Source of the DNA: Oligoflexia bacterium
Lineage (GTDB): Bacteria > Bdellovibrionota > Bdellovibrionia > JABDDW01
Assembly (NCBI GenBank): GCA_034439615.1
Contig: JAWXAT010000035.1
Location: forward strand, 1 to 64,000
Length of the DNA stretch: 64,000 nucleotides
Reading direction: 5' to 3'
Under the pieces are notes generated by a model, which saw only the letters and a list, made by a program, of their open reading frames with translations, was not told where the DNA came from and did no database searches. Positions 7,916-17,242 of the stretch are shown piece after piece. Each line of letters starts with the position of its first letter. The stretch's first letter is position 1. The position numbers and the translations under genes are program-made.

Positions 7916-8758
7916 ATGAAGAAGTTTTTTATCAATAATGGTGGCCAAAACATTGGGCCTTTAGATATGGAATCCATATTCCAAAAGGTTTCTACATCTG
8001 AATTAAAAACTACAGATCATATTTATCTTGGTGATAAAGATGAATGGATTCCTATTAGTCAACATACTGAATACGCAAAATACTCAAATACTCAGAAGCT
8101 CATGGAAAATACAAAAAACACTGAATCACCAGTATCTAAAATACAGGTTAGTGAAACTTCAGTTTCCGCAGATCAAGTTGCTGCAATATTACCTTTAAGT
8201 ATCAGTGGTGATGAATGGTTTGTGCTTAAAGGCAAAGATCGTCACGGGCCATATCTCTATTCAGGCATGATCAAAATGCTTCAGCAGAAAATTTTATTTG
8301 AATTTGACTACATTTGGCATCAAGGAATGGCGTCATGGATGCGTATCGCTGAAGTTGCAGATTTTCAACCTGAGCATATTCGCACGATAATCAAAAGCAT
8401 GAGTGTAATTGAGGCTAGCGAAATATTTTTTAGACGTAAACACACACGTTCACCTTATGAATGCCCCGTGATTATTCATGATAACTCACGCGTATGGAAA
8501 GGCCATAGCATTGAGGTTAGTGATGGTGGTGCTGGAATCATCATGGAAAACGCCATGGTATTGCCTGGTCAAAATGTTTATTTGCATTTTAAACCCGGGC
8601 CACATTCAAAATCATTTAATGTATTATGTGAAGTAGTAAGCAAGAGATACGTCAAAGGCATTAAAGATAAAAATACGCCTCTTGTTTATGGAATTAAATT
8701 TATCAATATACAAAAGCTTCATAAAGAAGAGTTAAAAACGGTTCATGCTGTGGCATAA
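7916..8758 (+). CDS. Tandem GYF-like domains plus PilZ domain protein
   Basis: Residues ~1-60 and ~98-155 look like two copies of a GYF_2 (DUF4339) module: FFINNGGQNIGPLDMESI... DEWIPIS, then WFVLKGKDRHGPYLYSGMI... WMRIAEV. Residues ~170-275 form a PilZ domain with the c-di-GMP motif RxxxR intact (R174-KHT-R178) and EVSDGG in place of the usual [DN]xSxxG, so the second ligand motif has Glu for Asp/Asn. No membrane segment is evident. CAGGAG sits six bases before the ATG. It precedes the TolQR/TPR cluster on the same strand with a 63-96 base gap, so it may be its c-di-GMP-responsive regulator (inference). Confidence 0.75.
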   Translation: MKKFFINNGGQNIGPLDMESIFQKVSTSELKTTDHIYLGDKDEWIPISQHTEYAKYSNTQKLMENTKNTESPVSKIQVSETSVSADQVAAILPLSISGDEWFVLKGKDRHGPYLYSGMIKMLQQKILFEFDYIWHQGMASWMRIAEVADFQPEHIRTIIKSMSVIEASEIFFRRKHTRSPYECPVIIHDNSRVWKGHSIEVSDGGAGIIMENAMVLPGQNVYLHFKPGPHSKSFNVLCEVVSKRYVKGIKDKNTPLVYGIKFINIQKLHKEELKTVHAVA

Positions 8759-8823
8759 GCTGTCACAGTAAAATAGCGGTCATTTGCAGTATGTACACTC
8801 CGACCACACATAAATTGTTAAGT

Positions 8824-8845
8824 GCGAAGCTTTGTTTTGCTTCGT
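8824..8845 (+). promoter_or_regulatory. Hairpin abutting the ribosome-binding site of the VWA gene
   Basis: CGAAGC (8825-8830) and GCTTCG (8839-8844) form a perfect 6-bp stem with an 8-base T-rich loop, extendable by G-U pairs. The Shine-Dalgarno GGGGG (8846-8850) follows directly, so the hairpin could affect translation initiation or mark a processing site. It also argues against the GTG at 8822 as start codon. Confidence 0.4.
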
Positions 8846-8854
8846 GGGGGACAA

Positions 8855-9853
8855 GTGTTGAGGGGTTTACATATTCAAAAGCTAAAGTACTTACCTGCAG
8901 TTTTAACTGTGGTTGGGCTTCTTTTTAGCACTGCTTGTGGAACACCTGCGCAGTTTGGTCTTAATGAACAGACTGAATCATTTGGACAAGTTGTTACTTA
9001 CAATACTCAAGTCGACATGCTTCTTGTTGTTGATAACTCTGGCTCCATGGGAACAAAACAAACCCAACTCTCACAACAGCTTTTACCATTCATCGATTAC
9101 TTGGTTACAAGTGGTTTTGATTTTCGCATAGCAGTTACAACGATGGATATGAGTGGTAGCGGTGCAAGGGGAAGTTTTGTGGGTTCACCAAATGTACTTA
9201 CAAAATCAACTCCTGATCTTCGCAACGCATTTATTCGAAATATTTCACAGGGTACTCGAGGTAGTGATCTCAGCCGTGGATTAGAGGCTATGGCTTTTGC
9301 CATTAGTGATTCAAAACTTGCCGGTGAAAATTCTGGATTTTGGAGAAAAGAAGCATTACTTGCTGTTATTTTCCTAACTGACGAAGAAGATGCAAGTGCT
9401 AACAACACACAGTACTATATTGAGCTTCTTGATCAGAAAAAACCTTTATTTATTGGTGGGTCACGTGGCTGGCTTGCAAGTAGTATTGTTGTAAAAGAAT
9501 TAAGTCAGCAGTGCACTTCACTTAATCAATTTGCATCACCAGGTTATCGTTACGTAGGTTTATCTGATGCGAGTAATGGAATTATTGAATCGATATGCTC
9601 ACCTGATCTCATCCAAGCAAGTGCAAATATCAAAGCGCGCATCACTGAAGTACTCACACAATACCATCTAGCATCTGATGCAGATGTAGAGACAATTCGT
9701 ATTTTTATAAATGGAAAATTAATTGCAAATGATCCTAGCAATGGTTGGACCTACGATTCACGTGGATACACGATAACATTTCACGGGAGTTCTATACCTC
9801 CAGCTAATGCAAAAGTTCAAATTTCATATAAACCAAAAAAGGCTAGAGCATAG
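8855..9853 (+). CDS. VWA-domain lipoprotein of the envelope machine
   Basis: A GTG at 8855 (or the TTG right after it) behind GGGGG starts a 332-residue protein; the longer frame from 8822 has no ribosome site. A lipoprotein signal ends LLFSTAC (Cys28). The von Willebrand A domain begins at VDMLLVVDNSGSMG, with a complete MIDAS triad start D60-x-S62-x-S64 and a later TDEEDAS. A C-terminal region (~250-332) is beta-rich. VWA domains bind protein partners through a metal ion. Position at the head of a TolQR/TPR/FHA cluster suggests an outer-membrane component, with CglB of the Myxococcus gliding system as a possible analogue (inference). Confidence 0.8.
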   Translation: MLRGLHIQKLKYLPAVLTVVGLLFSTACGTPAQFGLNEQTESFGQVVTYNTQVDMLLVVDNSGSMGTKQTQLSQQLLPFIDYLVTSGFDFRIAVTTMDMSGSGARGSFVGSPNVLTKSTPDLRNAFIRNISQGTRGSDLSRGLEAMAFAISDSKLAGENSGFWRKEALLAVIFLTDEEDASANNTQYYIELLDQKKPLFIGGSRGWLASSIVVKELSQQCTSLNQFASPGYRYVGLSDASNGIIESICSPDLIQASANIKARITEVLTQYHLASDADVETIRIFINGKLIANDPSNGWTYDSRGYTITFHGSSIPPANAKVQISYKPKKARA

Positions 9854-9873
9854 GCCAGGCTAAGGGAGAAGTT

Positions 9874-10596
9874 ATGTTTAGCGAGTTTGGAAAATTTATT
9901 ATTGACGGTGGAGTAGCAGTATACAGCATGTTGTTGTTAGCTGGTTTCTCTGGTGCAATTATCTATGAAAGAGTCCAAGCTCTTTACTTTAGATACGGCT
10001 TAAAAACAGACGCTTTCTTGGCGCAAATTAAAGCCATGATTGTTGGCGATCGCATTGAAGAGGCGATTGCATTTTGTTCAGCACAAGGCCAAGCTCTGCT
10101 CCCAAAAGTAGTTAAGCAGATTCTTGAACGCTCAGACCGTGATGATGAGAGCATTAAAAACGCTCAAGATATTTCTACAATGGAAATTGTACCTTTGATC
10201 ACTCAACGTATGGGTTATCTGGTTATGGTGGCCAACGTTGCGACACTCATTGGTCTCTTGGGTACAATTCACGGTTTGATTCAATCATTCCAAGCTGTAA
10301 GTTTTGCTGACCCGGTACAAAAGCAAACATTACTTGCGCAAGGTATTTCAATTTCTATGAATACCACAGCTCTTGGTCTACTCGTTGCCATTCCTGTGAT
10401 GATTATTTACAGCTTTTTGCAAGCGCGCCAAAACAAGATGTTAGAAGATATTATTGGTGTGAGTGCCAAGGTAGTTGATCTTTTGATGTCTAGAAATTAC
10501 CACGCTTATGACGAAAACGCAGCCTTTGCACCAGGAGAAACAATTCCTCCTGTATCTAAAGTAGGCAATAGCTCAGCTAAACGTAAATCGGCTTAA
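9874..10596 (+). CDS. MotA/TolQ/ExbB proton-channel subunit (AglR-like)
   Basis: A 240-residue protein with three hydrophobic segments (about 12-30, 113-137 and 155-180) in the TolQ/ExbB layout and the family block GTIHGLIQSFQAV before the third helix. With the next two TolR-like proteins it should form a proton-motive-force-driven motor in the inner membrane that pulls on periplasmic partners. Pairing with two TolR-type subunits is the arrangement of AglR-AglQ-AglS in Myxococcus gliding motility. AAGGGAG precedes the ATG by six bases. Confidence 0.88.
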   Translation: MFSEFGKFIIDGGVAVYSMLLLAGFSGAIIYERVQALYFRYGLKTDAFLAQIKAMIVGDRIEEAIAFCSAQGQALLPKVVKQILERSDRDDESIKNAQDISTMEIVPLITQRMGYLVMVANVATLIGLLGTIHGLIQSFQAVSFADPVQKQTLLAQGISISMNTTALGLLVAIPVMIIYSFLQARQNKMLEDIIGVSAKVVDLLMSRNYHAYDENAAFAPGETIPPVSKVGNSSAKRKSA

Positions 10597-10605
10597 GGAG
10601 TAGAT

Positions 10606-11136
10606 ATGCGCATATCACGTTTTAGAGACAATGCAGCACATGCGACATTTGAGCTAAATTTGGCTCCGATGATGGATATGTTTGTTTCAATTATTCCTTT
10701 CATGATGCTTTCAGTTTCTTTTATGCAGATTATGCTCATCGATGTTCCATTGCCAGTTCCAGTGTCGCAAGCACTTGCGGATGATCGTGCACAAACAAAG
10801 CGAGAAGTTGCAATCAGCATTAAAATGGAAAACAAACTTGGTTTTGCCATTGATGTAAAAGATGAGCGGGGTCGTAACACGCGATTATCAGTAGGTAAAA
10901 TTGGATCTGATTTTGACTATGTTGGGTTACATAAAAAACTAGTTGAAGTTAAGCAGAGATTTCCAAAAGTTTTCAGAGTTGAGCTTAATCCAGATGACAG
11001 CGTTGATTATAAATCAATCGTTCAAGCCATGGATGCATCTCGAAGTATTGAAAAAAATGATCCAAAGATCATGATTGATAAAACTGAGTCACCACTTTTG
11101 TTTCCGGACGTAATTTTGTCCAATGTGATGGGGTAA
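10606..11136 (+). CDS. TolR/ExbD-like motor subunit, first copy
   Basis: A 176-residue protein with one membrane helix (residues ~22-46, MDMFVSIIPFMMLSVSFMQI) that carries the conserved aspartate (D24) needed for proton coupling in TolR/ExbD. The rest is a periplasmic domain. Nine bases separate it from the TolQ-like gene and AAGGAG supports the ATG. It probably forms a heteromeric motor with the next TolR-like protein rather than a separate machine, since both flank one TolQ-like gene. Confidence 0.85.
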   Translation: MRISRFRDNAAHATFELNLAPMMDMFVSIIPFMMLSVSFMQIMLIDVPLPVPVSQALADDRAQTKREVAISIKMENKLGFAIDVKDERGRNTRLSVGKIGSDFDYVGLHKKLVEVKQRFPKVFRVELNPDDSVDYKSIVQAMDASRSIEKNDPKIMIDKTESPLLFPDVILSNVMG

Positions 11137-11140
11137 GAGT

Positions 11141-11650
11141 ATGAATGCTGCAGTAAGAGCATTAAGGCAAAATCAAAGTGGAACATTTGCGCTTCAGATC
11201 ACAAGTATGATCGATATGTTCACTATTATTCTTGTTTTCTTATTAAAGAGCTATTCATCAAGCGTCGTTGATATGGCTCCTATGAAAGATCTTCGACTTC
11301 CTTCATCAACCGCAACCGTATCACCTGTAGAAGCGCTTAAATTGGCTGTGTCTAAAGACGGAATTTATGTTGATGATAAATCAATTGTAGTTTTTGAAAA
11401 CGGACAACTACCTAAGAGTGCAACTGACGCTTCTGATACTCGTTTTATTAAGCCGTTGTTTGAAGCGCTTAATACACTGGCGCAAAAATCAAAAAATATT
11501 GCTAAGCAAAATGAGAATGTAACGTTTGATGGAAAAATAGTATTTCAGGCTGATCAATCTTTGAATTATCAGCTGATCAAAAAGGTAATGTACACAGCTA
11601 CTATAGCCGGTTATAGCGATTTTAAATTCGCTGTAGTAGCGCAGCAGTAA
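11141..11650 (+). CDS. TolR/ExbD-like motor subunit, second copy
   Basis: A 169-residue ExbD/TolR relative with a single N-terminal helix containing the conserved Asp (TSMIDMFTIILVFLLKSY, D25), then a periplasmic domain ending in a TolR-like strand-helix (IKKVMYTATIAGYSDFKFAVV). It is clearly diverged from the preceding copy. The gap to that copy is only four bases. The FKFAVV ending is a usual ExbD C-terminus. Confidence 0.87.
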   Translation: MNAAVRALRQNQSGTFALQITSMIDMFTIILVFLLKSYSSSVVDMAPMKDLRLPSSTATVSPVEALKLAVSKDGIYVDDKSIVVFENGQLPKSATDASDTRFIKPLFEALNTLAQKSKNIAKQNENVTFDGKIVFQADQSLNYQLIKKVMYTATIAGYSDFKFAVVAQQ

Positions 11651-11659
11651 GGGACGGCG

Positions 11660-14620
11660 ATGAGACTTTTGTTTCGCTTGCCTACAATTCTAATTACTCT
11701 CCTGGCTCTAAGTCTTGTCAGTGGCTACGACTTTGCTTACGCGCAAAATAAATCTACTAACCTAAATGAAGAACTAAAATTAAATATCGGCGATGAAGTA
11801 GGTAATGAGATTAAATCGCTAAAAACTGAGCTGCTTATTAATAGCAATGATGAAAAAGCATTACGGCAACTCACAAAGCTTTTACAAAAATATAAAGGCA
11901 CCGCCCTCGAAGCCTCTCTTAATTTTCGATTAGCAGAGCTTTATATGAGACGCGCTAAAACAGCCCGGTTTTTTGAAATCCATAGAGATAATTCACAAAT
12001 CGTACACTTCACGCCAAAAGAAACTAAATCGGCATCAAGTCGTGGTTGGATCACCAAAGCAGTAGGTGTATATGACTTAATTGAAAAACGTTTTACCCAT
12101 TATCGCGATATGGATCTTGTTTTATTTAACAATGCATTTGCGCGCCAAATGATTGGTGAAGAAAAGCAAGCATTGATTCGTTATCGTAAAGTGATTACAG
12201 ACTTTGCTGAGTCAGCGTTAGTTCCAGATTGTCATCTAGCAATTGGTGAATCACTTTTTAATTCAAAGTCATTTCAAGCGGCATTTGATGAATTTCAAAA
12301 AATTAGACAGTTTAACGATTCACGAGTTTATCCATACGGCCTTTATAAAGCGGCATGGGCACTGTACAGCCTGCGTCGTACAGCAGAGGGCCTAAGTGTA
12401 TTAGAAGAAGTTGTTTCTTATTCAAAGCTTTTACCTTCAGAAGAGACGAGGAGTCGTCTTGATCTCACGCGAGAAGCGCTTGATGATATGGTCGTATTTT
12501 TTGAAGACGTAAAAAAACCTACTGAGGCTGTGAGTTACTTTCGAAAACAAGGTGGAGATGATAAAGCCGGTAATCTGTTATTAAAGCTTGGTAAAATATA
12601 TCAACGTCATTCACGTCATGGGCATCTTGAAATTGTATTTATAGATCTTCTTGATACTGTGCCGGGTACACCCGAGCGACCTGAGATACATCGAGATCTT
12701 ATTGAAAGTTTTGAAATTACAAAACAACGAACAAAAGCAGTGGTCCATTTAGAAACGCTATCAGATATTTGCCAAGAAAAAAGCAAATGGTCAAAACTTC
12801 AAAAAATTGAAATTCAAAAATCATGCTGGGAACATCTTGAGCAAACAGGCAAAAAATACGCAAGCAAATGGCATAAGGATTATAAGAAATCACCAAACGC
12901 TGAACTAGCGCATCTTACAGCACGTTCCTATGAATCATTGTTAAAGAATGAACAAAAAATTAGTGATGAAGACAAAACTCGTTTCAGTTACGCTGAGCTC
13001 TTATTTCAACAAAATGATTACCGTCGTGCAAGTTCTCAGTATTCAAAAGTTGCATATATCACCAAAGATCTCAAACTTCGTCACGACTCTTCATACGCAG
13101 CACTAGTGAGTGTTGAAAAAGCAGTGGGCGATAAATGGTCTGATTCTGATGAGCGTTTATTTGCAATCTTAGCACATGATTATATATCGCTTAATCCTAA
13201 AGGCCAGTTTCTCACCGATGTAAAATTCAAAAAGGCGTTTATTGCTTATGATAAAGGTCGTTACGAAGAAGCTGCGCCTCAGCTCAAAGATCTTGCACTG
13301 GGTTACAACAATTCAGAGCGCGGTAGAAAAGCTGCGCATTTATATTTAGATATTCTTAATATCCAGAAAAAATACAGTCAATTGCGCGATGAGAGTTTTT
13401 TGTTTGTACAAAAACTTACACTCGATGCGCCGATGAAGGCTGAGTTTATGAAGATATACCAGCAGGCATCATTTATTGTAATTCAAGATCTTGAATCTAA
13501 GGGTAAGTATCAAGAAGCGGTAAAAGGTTATATTAATTTTGTAAATGGAGATCCAAAATCAGTCCTAGCTGATAGAGCGCTATACAATGCTGTGCGTTCT
13601 GCTAATTTGGCTGGCGATTTACTTCAGGCTTCAAAACTTGGAGAGCGAGTAATTAAAGATTATCCACAATCCACTTACAAACTTGAACTTGCTCGAGCAC
13701 TGGTAACTCTTTATGAAGCGCAAGCTCAGCTTGGGCCCGCTGGGCAAATGCTTATTCGCCTTGCTGATTGGGATACAGAAAAAAGATTAGCTTATCTTCT
13801 CACAGGTGCAGATTATAAAGCGCTTAATAATGAGTGGGATAAAGCTGTTCAGATTTATCATCAACTTTCTTTGAAGGCTGGTAATAAAATAGAAGGTAAA
13901 ATCGCATTAGAACGGCTCGCTGGTTACAACGAGCGTTTTAATAAATGGGATAAATCGCGCAAAATATTTGAGCAACTTATCGAACTTAGAGTTCAGCCAC
14001 AGGCAAGTCTTGCTCTGTTAAAGTTAGTTTTGCATGCATACAATGTTGAGAAAAATAGTGAGAAAGCATTTAAGTTAGCAAAACAAGTTGTAAGCATGAA
14101 GAATGATGGCAAAGTTTCAACATACGCTTTGGCTCAGGCCCGTTTGATTCAAGGCAAAATATTAGAAGCAGAATTTGATATGGTTGGTGTAAAGGCTAGA
14201 CCTGAGCGACTCAGTTATGTTCTTCAAATTAAAACAGAAAAATTAGATAACGCGCAAAAGGCCTATCAAGAAGTTATTAGTTTTGGCGATAGACCCACAG
14301 CTGTTGAAGCACTTATTCGATTAGCAAAATGTTATGAAAAATTCTCCATTGCCATTCATTCAATTGAAGCCCCAGTTGATGCACCAGATGCTGATAAAAA
14401 GAAATTTTATCAAGAGCTCGACAATATGGCCATGCCTATTGAAGAGAAAAATGCTGAAACTTTACAGATAGCACTTAAACAAGCCAAAGATATTAAACTT
14501 CGAGATGGAAGTATTGGAAATATTCAAATGGAACTCAATCGTTTGTCGCGCCGAGCAGTCTCCAGCCGCATAGCTATAGATTTAACAACGCCTGAAAACG
14601 TTTTACCGATGGTGAACTAA
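11660..14620 (+). CDS. Large periplasmic TPR protein
   Basis: A 986-residue protein with a signal peptide (cleavage likely after SGYDFAYA, residue ~29) and repeated helix pairs of tetratricopeptide type almost to the C-terminus, e.g. FNNAFARQMIGEEKQALIRY, LLFQQNDYRRASSQYSKVA, KKAFIAYDKGRYEEAAPQL. TPR arrays are protein-binding scaffolds. Large periplasmic TPR proteins occur in Agl-Glt clusters next to AglRQS-type motors. GGGACGG lies just before the ATG, nine bases after the TolR-like stop, and the next gene starts immediately at the stop, so it belongs to one operon. Confidence 0.85.
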   Translation: MRLLFRLPTILITLLALSLVSGYDFAYAQNKSTNLNEELKLNIGDEVGNEIKSLKTELLINSNDEKALRQLTKLLQKYKGTALEASLNFRLAELYMRRAKTARFFEIHRDNSQIVHFTPKETKSASSRGWITKAVGVYDLIEKRFTHYRDMDLVLFNNAFARQMIGEEKQALIRYRKVITDFAESALVPDCHLAIGESLFNSKSFQAAFDEFQKIRQFNDSRVYPYGLYKAAWALYSLRRTAEGLSVLEEVVSYSKLLPSEETRSRLDLTREALDDMVVFFEDVKKPTEAVSYFRKQGGDDKAGNLLLKLGKIYQRHSRHGHLEIVFIDLLDTVPGTPERPEIHRDLIESFEITKQRTKAVVHLETLSDICQEKSKWSKLQKIEIQKSCWEHLEQTGKKYASKWHKDYKKSPNAELAHLTARSYESLLKNEQKISDEDKTRFSYAELLFQQNDYRRASSQYSKVAYITKDLKLRHDSSYAALVSVEKAVGDKWSDSDERLFAILAHDYISLNPKGQFLTDVKFKKAFIAYDKGRYEEAAPQLKDLALGYNNSERGRKAAHLYLDILNIQKKYSQLRDESFLFVQKLTLDAPMKAEFMKIYQQASFIVIQDLESKGKYQEAVKGYINFVNGDPKSVLADRALYNAVRSANLAGDLLQASKLGERVIKDYPQSTYKLELARALVTLYEAQAQLGPAGQMLIRLADWDTEKRLAYLLTGADYKALNNEWDKAVQIYHQLSLKAGNKIEGKIALERLAGYNERFNKWDKSRKIFEQLIELRVQPQASLALLKLVLHAYNVEKNSEKAFKLAKQVVSMKNDGKVSTYALAQARLIQGKILEAEFDMVGVKARPERLSYVLQIKTEKLDNAQKAYQEVISFGDRPTAVEALIRLAKCYEKFSIAIHSIEAPVDAPDADKKKFYQELDNMAMPIEEKNAETLQIALKQAKDIKLRDGSIGNIQMELNRLSRRAVSSRIAIDLTTPENVLPMVN

Positions 14621-15559
14621 ATGAAGTACTTAGTTTTGGTTTTTGCATTATTGGCTGTACAGATTTTAATGACGGGTTGTTCATCAACTCAGACGCAGCC
14701 ACAATACGATGCAAGGGTATCTGAAGCGGCATATGTTTACAAAAAATCAATTCAATCCATTACCATGGCTGAGGTAAAATCAGATCTTTGCACTAAAAAT
14801 GCTGGTAAAATTAAGGCTCAATGGAATTGGAAACAAGCTATCGAAGTAGCTGATAGCTGTATGAAGACACGTCAATTTGCAATGGCTGAAGAAATTGGAA
14901 ATGAACTCTCTACTCGAGAACCAGCAGGGCCATGGGGGCCGTATTTCTTAGCGAGTGTTGCTCGTGAACGCGGTGAGCTTGAGCGAGCTCTATGGATGAG
15001 CGAACTTGCAATGAAGCGTGCTCATGAAGTTGGGATTTTACATTATCTAAGAGCGCAAGTTTTATGGGATAAAAAAGAATACGGTGCAGCAGTTGCCAGT
15101 TTTGAGAAAAGTACTGAGCTTGATTCTTCCATTGTTCCAGCGCATCTTTTCTTAGGGCAAATTTATTATCGTGATCAAGATTATACCGCTGCTTCAAAAC
15201 ATTTTTATGCGGTATTAAAAATAATTCCGAGACATCCAATAGCGCTTTCTGGTCTGGCTGAAAGTCAGTTGAGAGAAAATAATGTTCAAGGGGCCCTAGA
15301 TGCCTACTCAAGACTTGCTGATTCTTATTCAAACGACGGCTTGTATTTAGCTCGCATTGGTGAAATCTATGAAACTGTCTTGCACGATATTCCCAAAGCA
15401 TTAAGTGCTTACAGAAAATTACACGGCCTCATTCAAAGTGGTCGCATTACTAAAAATAGTGAAATTTCACTTGATGCAAAGATCAAAGAATTAGAACTCA
15501 GCACTCAAGAAAAGAGAACTCTGGCAGCCTCCGACGAGAAAGGAAGTCAGATTAAATGA
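14621..15559 (+). CDS. TPR lipoprotein of the envelope machine
   Basis: A 312-residue protein with lipoprotein signal (ILMTGC, Cys20, followed by Ser, so outer-membrane sorting is expected). TPR motifs follow from ~residue 90, e.g. LRAQVLWDKKEYGAAVASFEKS and LGQIYYRDQDYTAASKHFYAV. It resembles small TPR lipoproteins of gliding-type clusters such as GltE (inference from architecture and neighbours). Its ATG directly abuts the TAA of the large TPR gene, and its stop overlaps the next start by four bases. Confidence 0.83.
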   Translation: MKYLVLVFALLAVQILMTGCSSTQTQPQYDARVSEAAYVYKKSIQSITMAEVKSDLCTKNAGKIKAQWNWKQAIEVADSCMKTRQFAMAEEIGNELSTREPAGPWGPYFLASVARERGELERALWMSELAMKRAHEVGILHYLRAQVLWDKKEYGAAVASFEKSTELDSSIVPAHLFLGQIYYRDQDYTAASKHFYAVLKIIPRHPIALSGLAESQLRENNVQGALDAYSRLADSYSNDGLYLARIGEIYETVLHDIPKALSAYRKLHGLIQSGRITKNSEISLDAKIKELELSTQEKRTLAASDEKGSQIK

Positions 15560-15807
15560 AGTACTTAGTAATGATTATTTTCATAGTTCAAGTTTTTAAT
15601 TCCTCAGCAATTGCTGAGAATAAAAAAACTGTCATTATGAGAAAAACCCAATCAGTTGATTTTGATGGCGACACCGTTGATGGTAAAGGTCGAAATCCTG
15701 ATGGCGCCTATTTAGTACAAAAACGCTCAGTTGATTTTATACCACTCTACAAAATACGTGAGCATTTTGATAAGAATATTAAAGCTAGTATTGACTACCT
15801 AAAATGA
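15556..15807 (+). CDS. Small secreted protein between TPR lipoprotein and FHA protein
   Basis: An 83-residue protein with a signal peptide (cleavage near AIAEN). Its short mature domain is charged and contains two SVDF boxes (QSVDFDGDTVDGKGRNPDG and KRSVDFIPLYKIREHFD). The first 14 bases of the gene are identical to the first 14 bases of the preceding lipoprotein gene. An ATGA overlap couples it to that gene, and GAGG plus ten bases lead to the FHA gene. I cannot name the family. The tight placement and high sequence complexity make it a real gene and a likely structural part of the machine. Confidence 0.8.
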   Translation: MKYLVMIIFIVQVFNSSAIAENKKTVIMRKTQSVDFDGDTVDGKGRNPDGAYLVQKRSVDFIPLYKIREHFDKNIKASIDYLK

Positions 15808-15817
15808 GGATGAAGTC

Positions 15818-17218
15818 ATGCATGCATTGAAAATTAGAATGCCCTTGATGGTGCGACATACGGTAAAAGGCCGTCAGGTGCGCGTTCATCAATTTCGTGG
15901 CCCTGAGCGTATGATTGGTACTGCGCGGGGTTCTGACATTCGATTGCTTACAAAGGGTATCTCAGGTGTTGTGTGCATGATTGAAAGACGTCCTCAAGGA
16001 TGGTTTATCGTAGATCTTGGGAGTCAGCCAGACGTAAAAATCGATGGAAAGCCCTTTGTCGAACATATGATTACTGAGAAATGCGTTCTACAAATCGGTG
16101 AAAATAATTTGGAGTTTAATCTTCAAAAGAAACGCCGTGAAATCTTCACTGATCAACAAGATCTTCAAGGTAATCACAAGTTATCAGTTATGAAGTGGCG
16201 CGGTCGTATATTAACTACAACCCAAAATGCTTCGGAGCTGATTCCTTATAAGTCATTAGATAATGTTGAAATCTCACAGTTTAATTTGCCAATACCTAAG
16301 GTCATTGAAAAAGAAAATTTTACGATTGATCCGCATCTTAAACGCCCGATGCAGGGAACCTTTTTGGCTATACTGTTGTTTTTTGTTTTTCTGATTGGCA
16401 TACCGATGCCTAAAAAAGAACTCGAAAAACCAAAAGATAATGTTTATACACGCATGATTTTTGACAGCAAAGTGCTTAATCAAAAACGTAAACAACTTGT
16501 CAGTCATGGTGTGAAAACTCAAACAGGTACTGGTGCTGGCAACGGCAGTTTGTCTGAAGGCCAAAAAGGTGCAAAGGCTCAGGTTAATAAAGCTGTGAGC
16601 TCATTACGTAAAGCAGGTTTGCAATCAGTGATTAGTAAAATTGCTTCTCGTGCAGCAGCCAATGCAAAACTCATTGCTGTTCTTGCGGGAACTCCACAAG
16701 CAGATGCGAGTATACCGTCGCAAATGGGTGGAATCGCACCCTCCAGTGTTATCGATAACAAGCAAGGCATCACAGGAAATAATAAAGGTTTTAAAATGGG
16801 CGCCATTGGCACCGGAGGCAAGGGTGGCGGCACAGGTGGATACAAAGCTGGCACAGGGTTAGGTACCGGTAGTGTCGGTAATGGTGAGGTTGGAATCGAC
16901 GATGAAGAATCAATAGTAGAAGGTGGACTTGATCGTGAAGTCATTGCTGCAGTAATACGAGAACATTTAGGGCAGATTCGCTACTGTTATGAGCGACAAC
17001 TCTCTGCAAGCCCTGATCTTTATGGAAAAGTAAAAATTAAATTTAGTATTGATGCTGGTGGACTTGTTGACACGCAATCCATTGGTCAAACAACTTTAAA
17101 AAACGCGATGGTAGAGGAATGTATTTTGAGGCGCATCGCCACATGGAAGTTCCCTAAGCCAAAAGGCGGGACAAAAGTTCTTGTCTCTTACCCGTTCTTA
17201 TTTAAGAGCGTTCAGTAA
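15818..17218 (+). CDS. FHA - transmembrane - glycine-rich - AgmX/PglI C-terminal domain protein (GltG/GltJ-like)
   Basis: Residues ~1-105 form an FHA-like phosphothreonine-binding fold (RMIGTARGSDIRL, then WFIVDLGSQPDVKIDGKPF). A membrane helix lies at ~179-198 (FLAILLFFVFLIGIPMP). A long Gly-rich linker (~230-365) follows, and the C-terminal ~95 residues match the AgmX/PglI-type TonB-like domain (VIREHLGQIRYCYERQL, then KVKIKFSIDAGGLV). This cytoplasm-to-outer-membrane layout is that of GltG/GltJ in Myxococcus focal adhesions, where such proteins transmit TolQR motor force. The FHA end suggests control by Ser/Thr phosphorylation (inference). Confidence 0.87.
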   Translation: MHALKIRMPLMVRHTVKGRQVRVHQFRGPERMIGTARGSDIRLLTKGISGVVCMIERRPQGWFIVDLGSQPDVKIDGKPFVEHMITEKCVLQIGENNLEFNLQKKRREIFTDQQDLQGNHKLSVMKWRGRILTTTQNASELIPYKSLDNVEISQFNLPIPKVIEKENFTIDPHLKRPMQGTFLAILLFFVFLIGIPMPKKELEKPKDNVYTRMIFDSKVLNQKRKQLVSHGVKTQTGTGAGNGSLSEGQKGAKAQVNKAVSSLRKAGLQSVISKIASRAAANAKLIAVLAGTPQADASIPSQMGGIAPSSVIDNKQGITGNNKGFKMGAIGTGGKGGGTGGYKAGTGLGTGSVGNGEVGIDDEESIVEGGLDREVIAAVIREHLGQIRYCYERQLSASPDLYGKVKIKFSIDAGGLVDTQSIGQTTLKNAMVEECILRRIATWKFPKPKGGTKVLVSYPFLFKSVQ

Positions 17219-17242
17219 GAGTCATAGAGCATTGGAGGATAT

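Noticed and set aside
8822-8854. GTG at 8822 as start of the VWA lipoprotein
   Set aside because: It lies in a hairpin, has no Shine-Dalgarno, and puts a non-signal-like extension before the lipoprotein signal; GGGGG supports 8855 or 8858.
14910-15401. 163-residue antisense frame in the TPR lipoprotein gene
   Set aside because: Shadow of the sense gene; no start signals and no recognisable composition.
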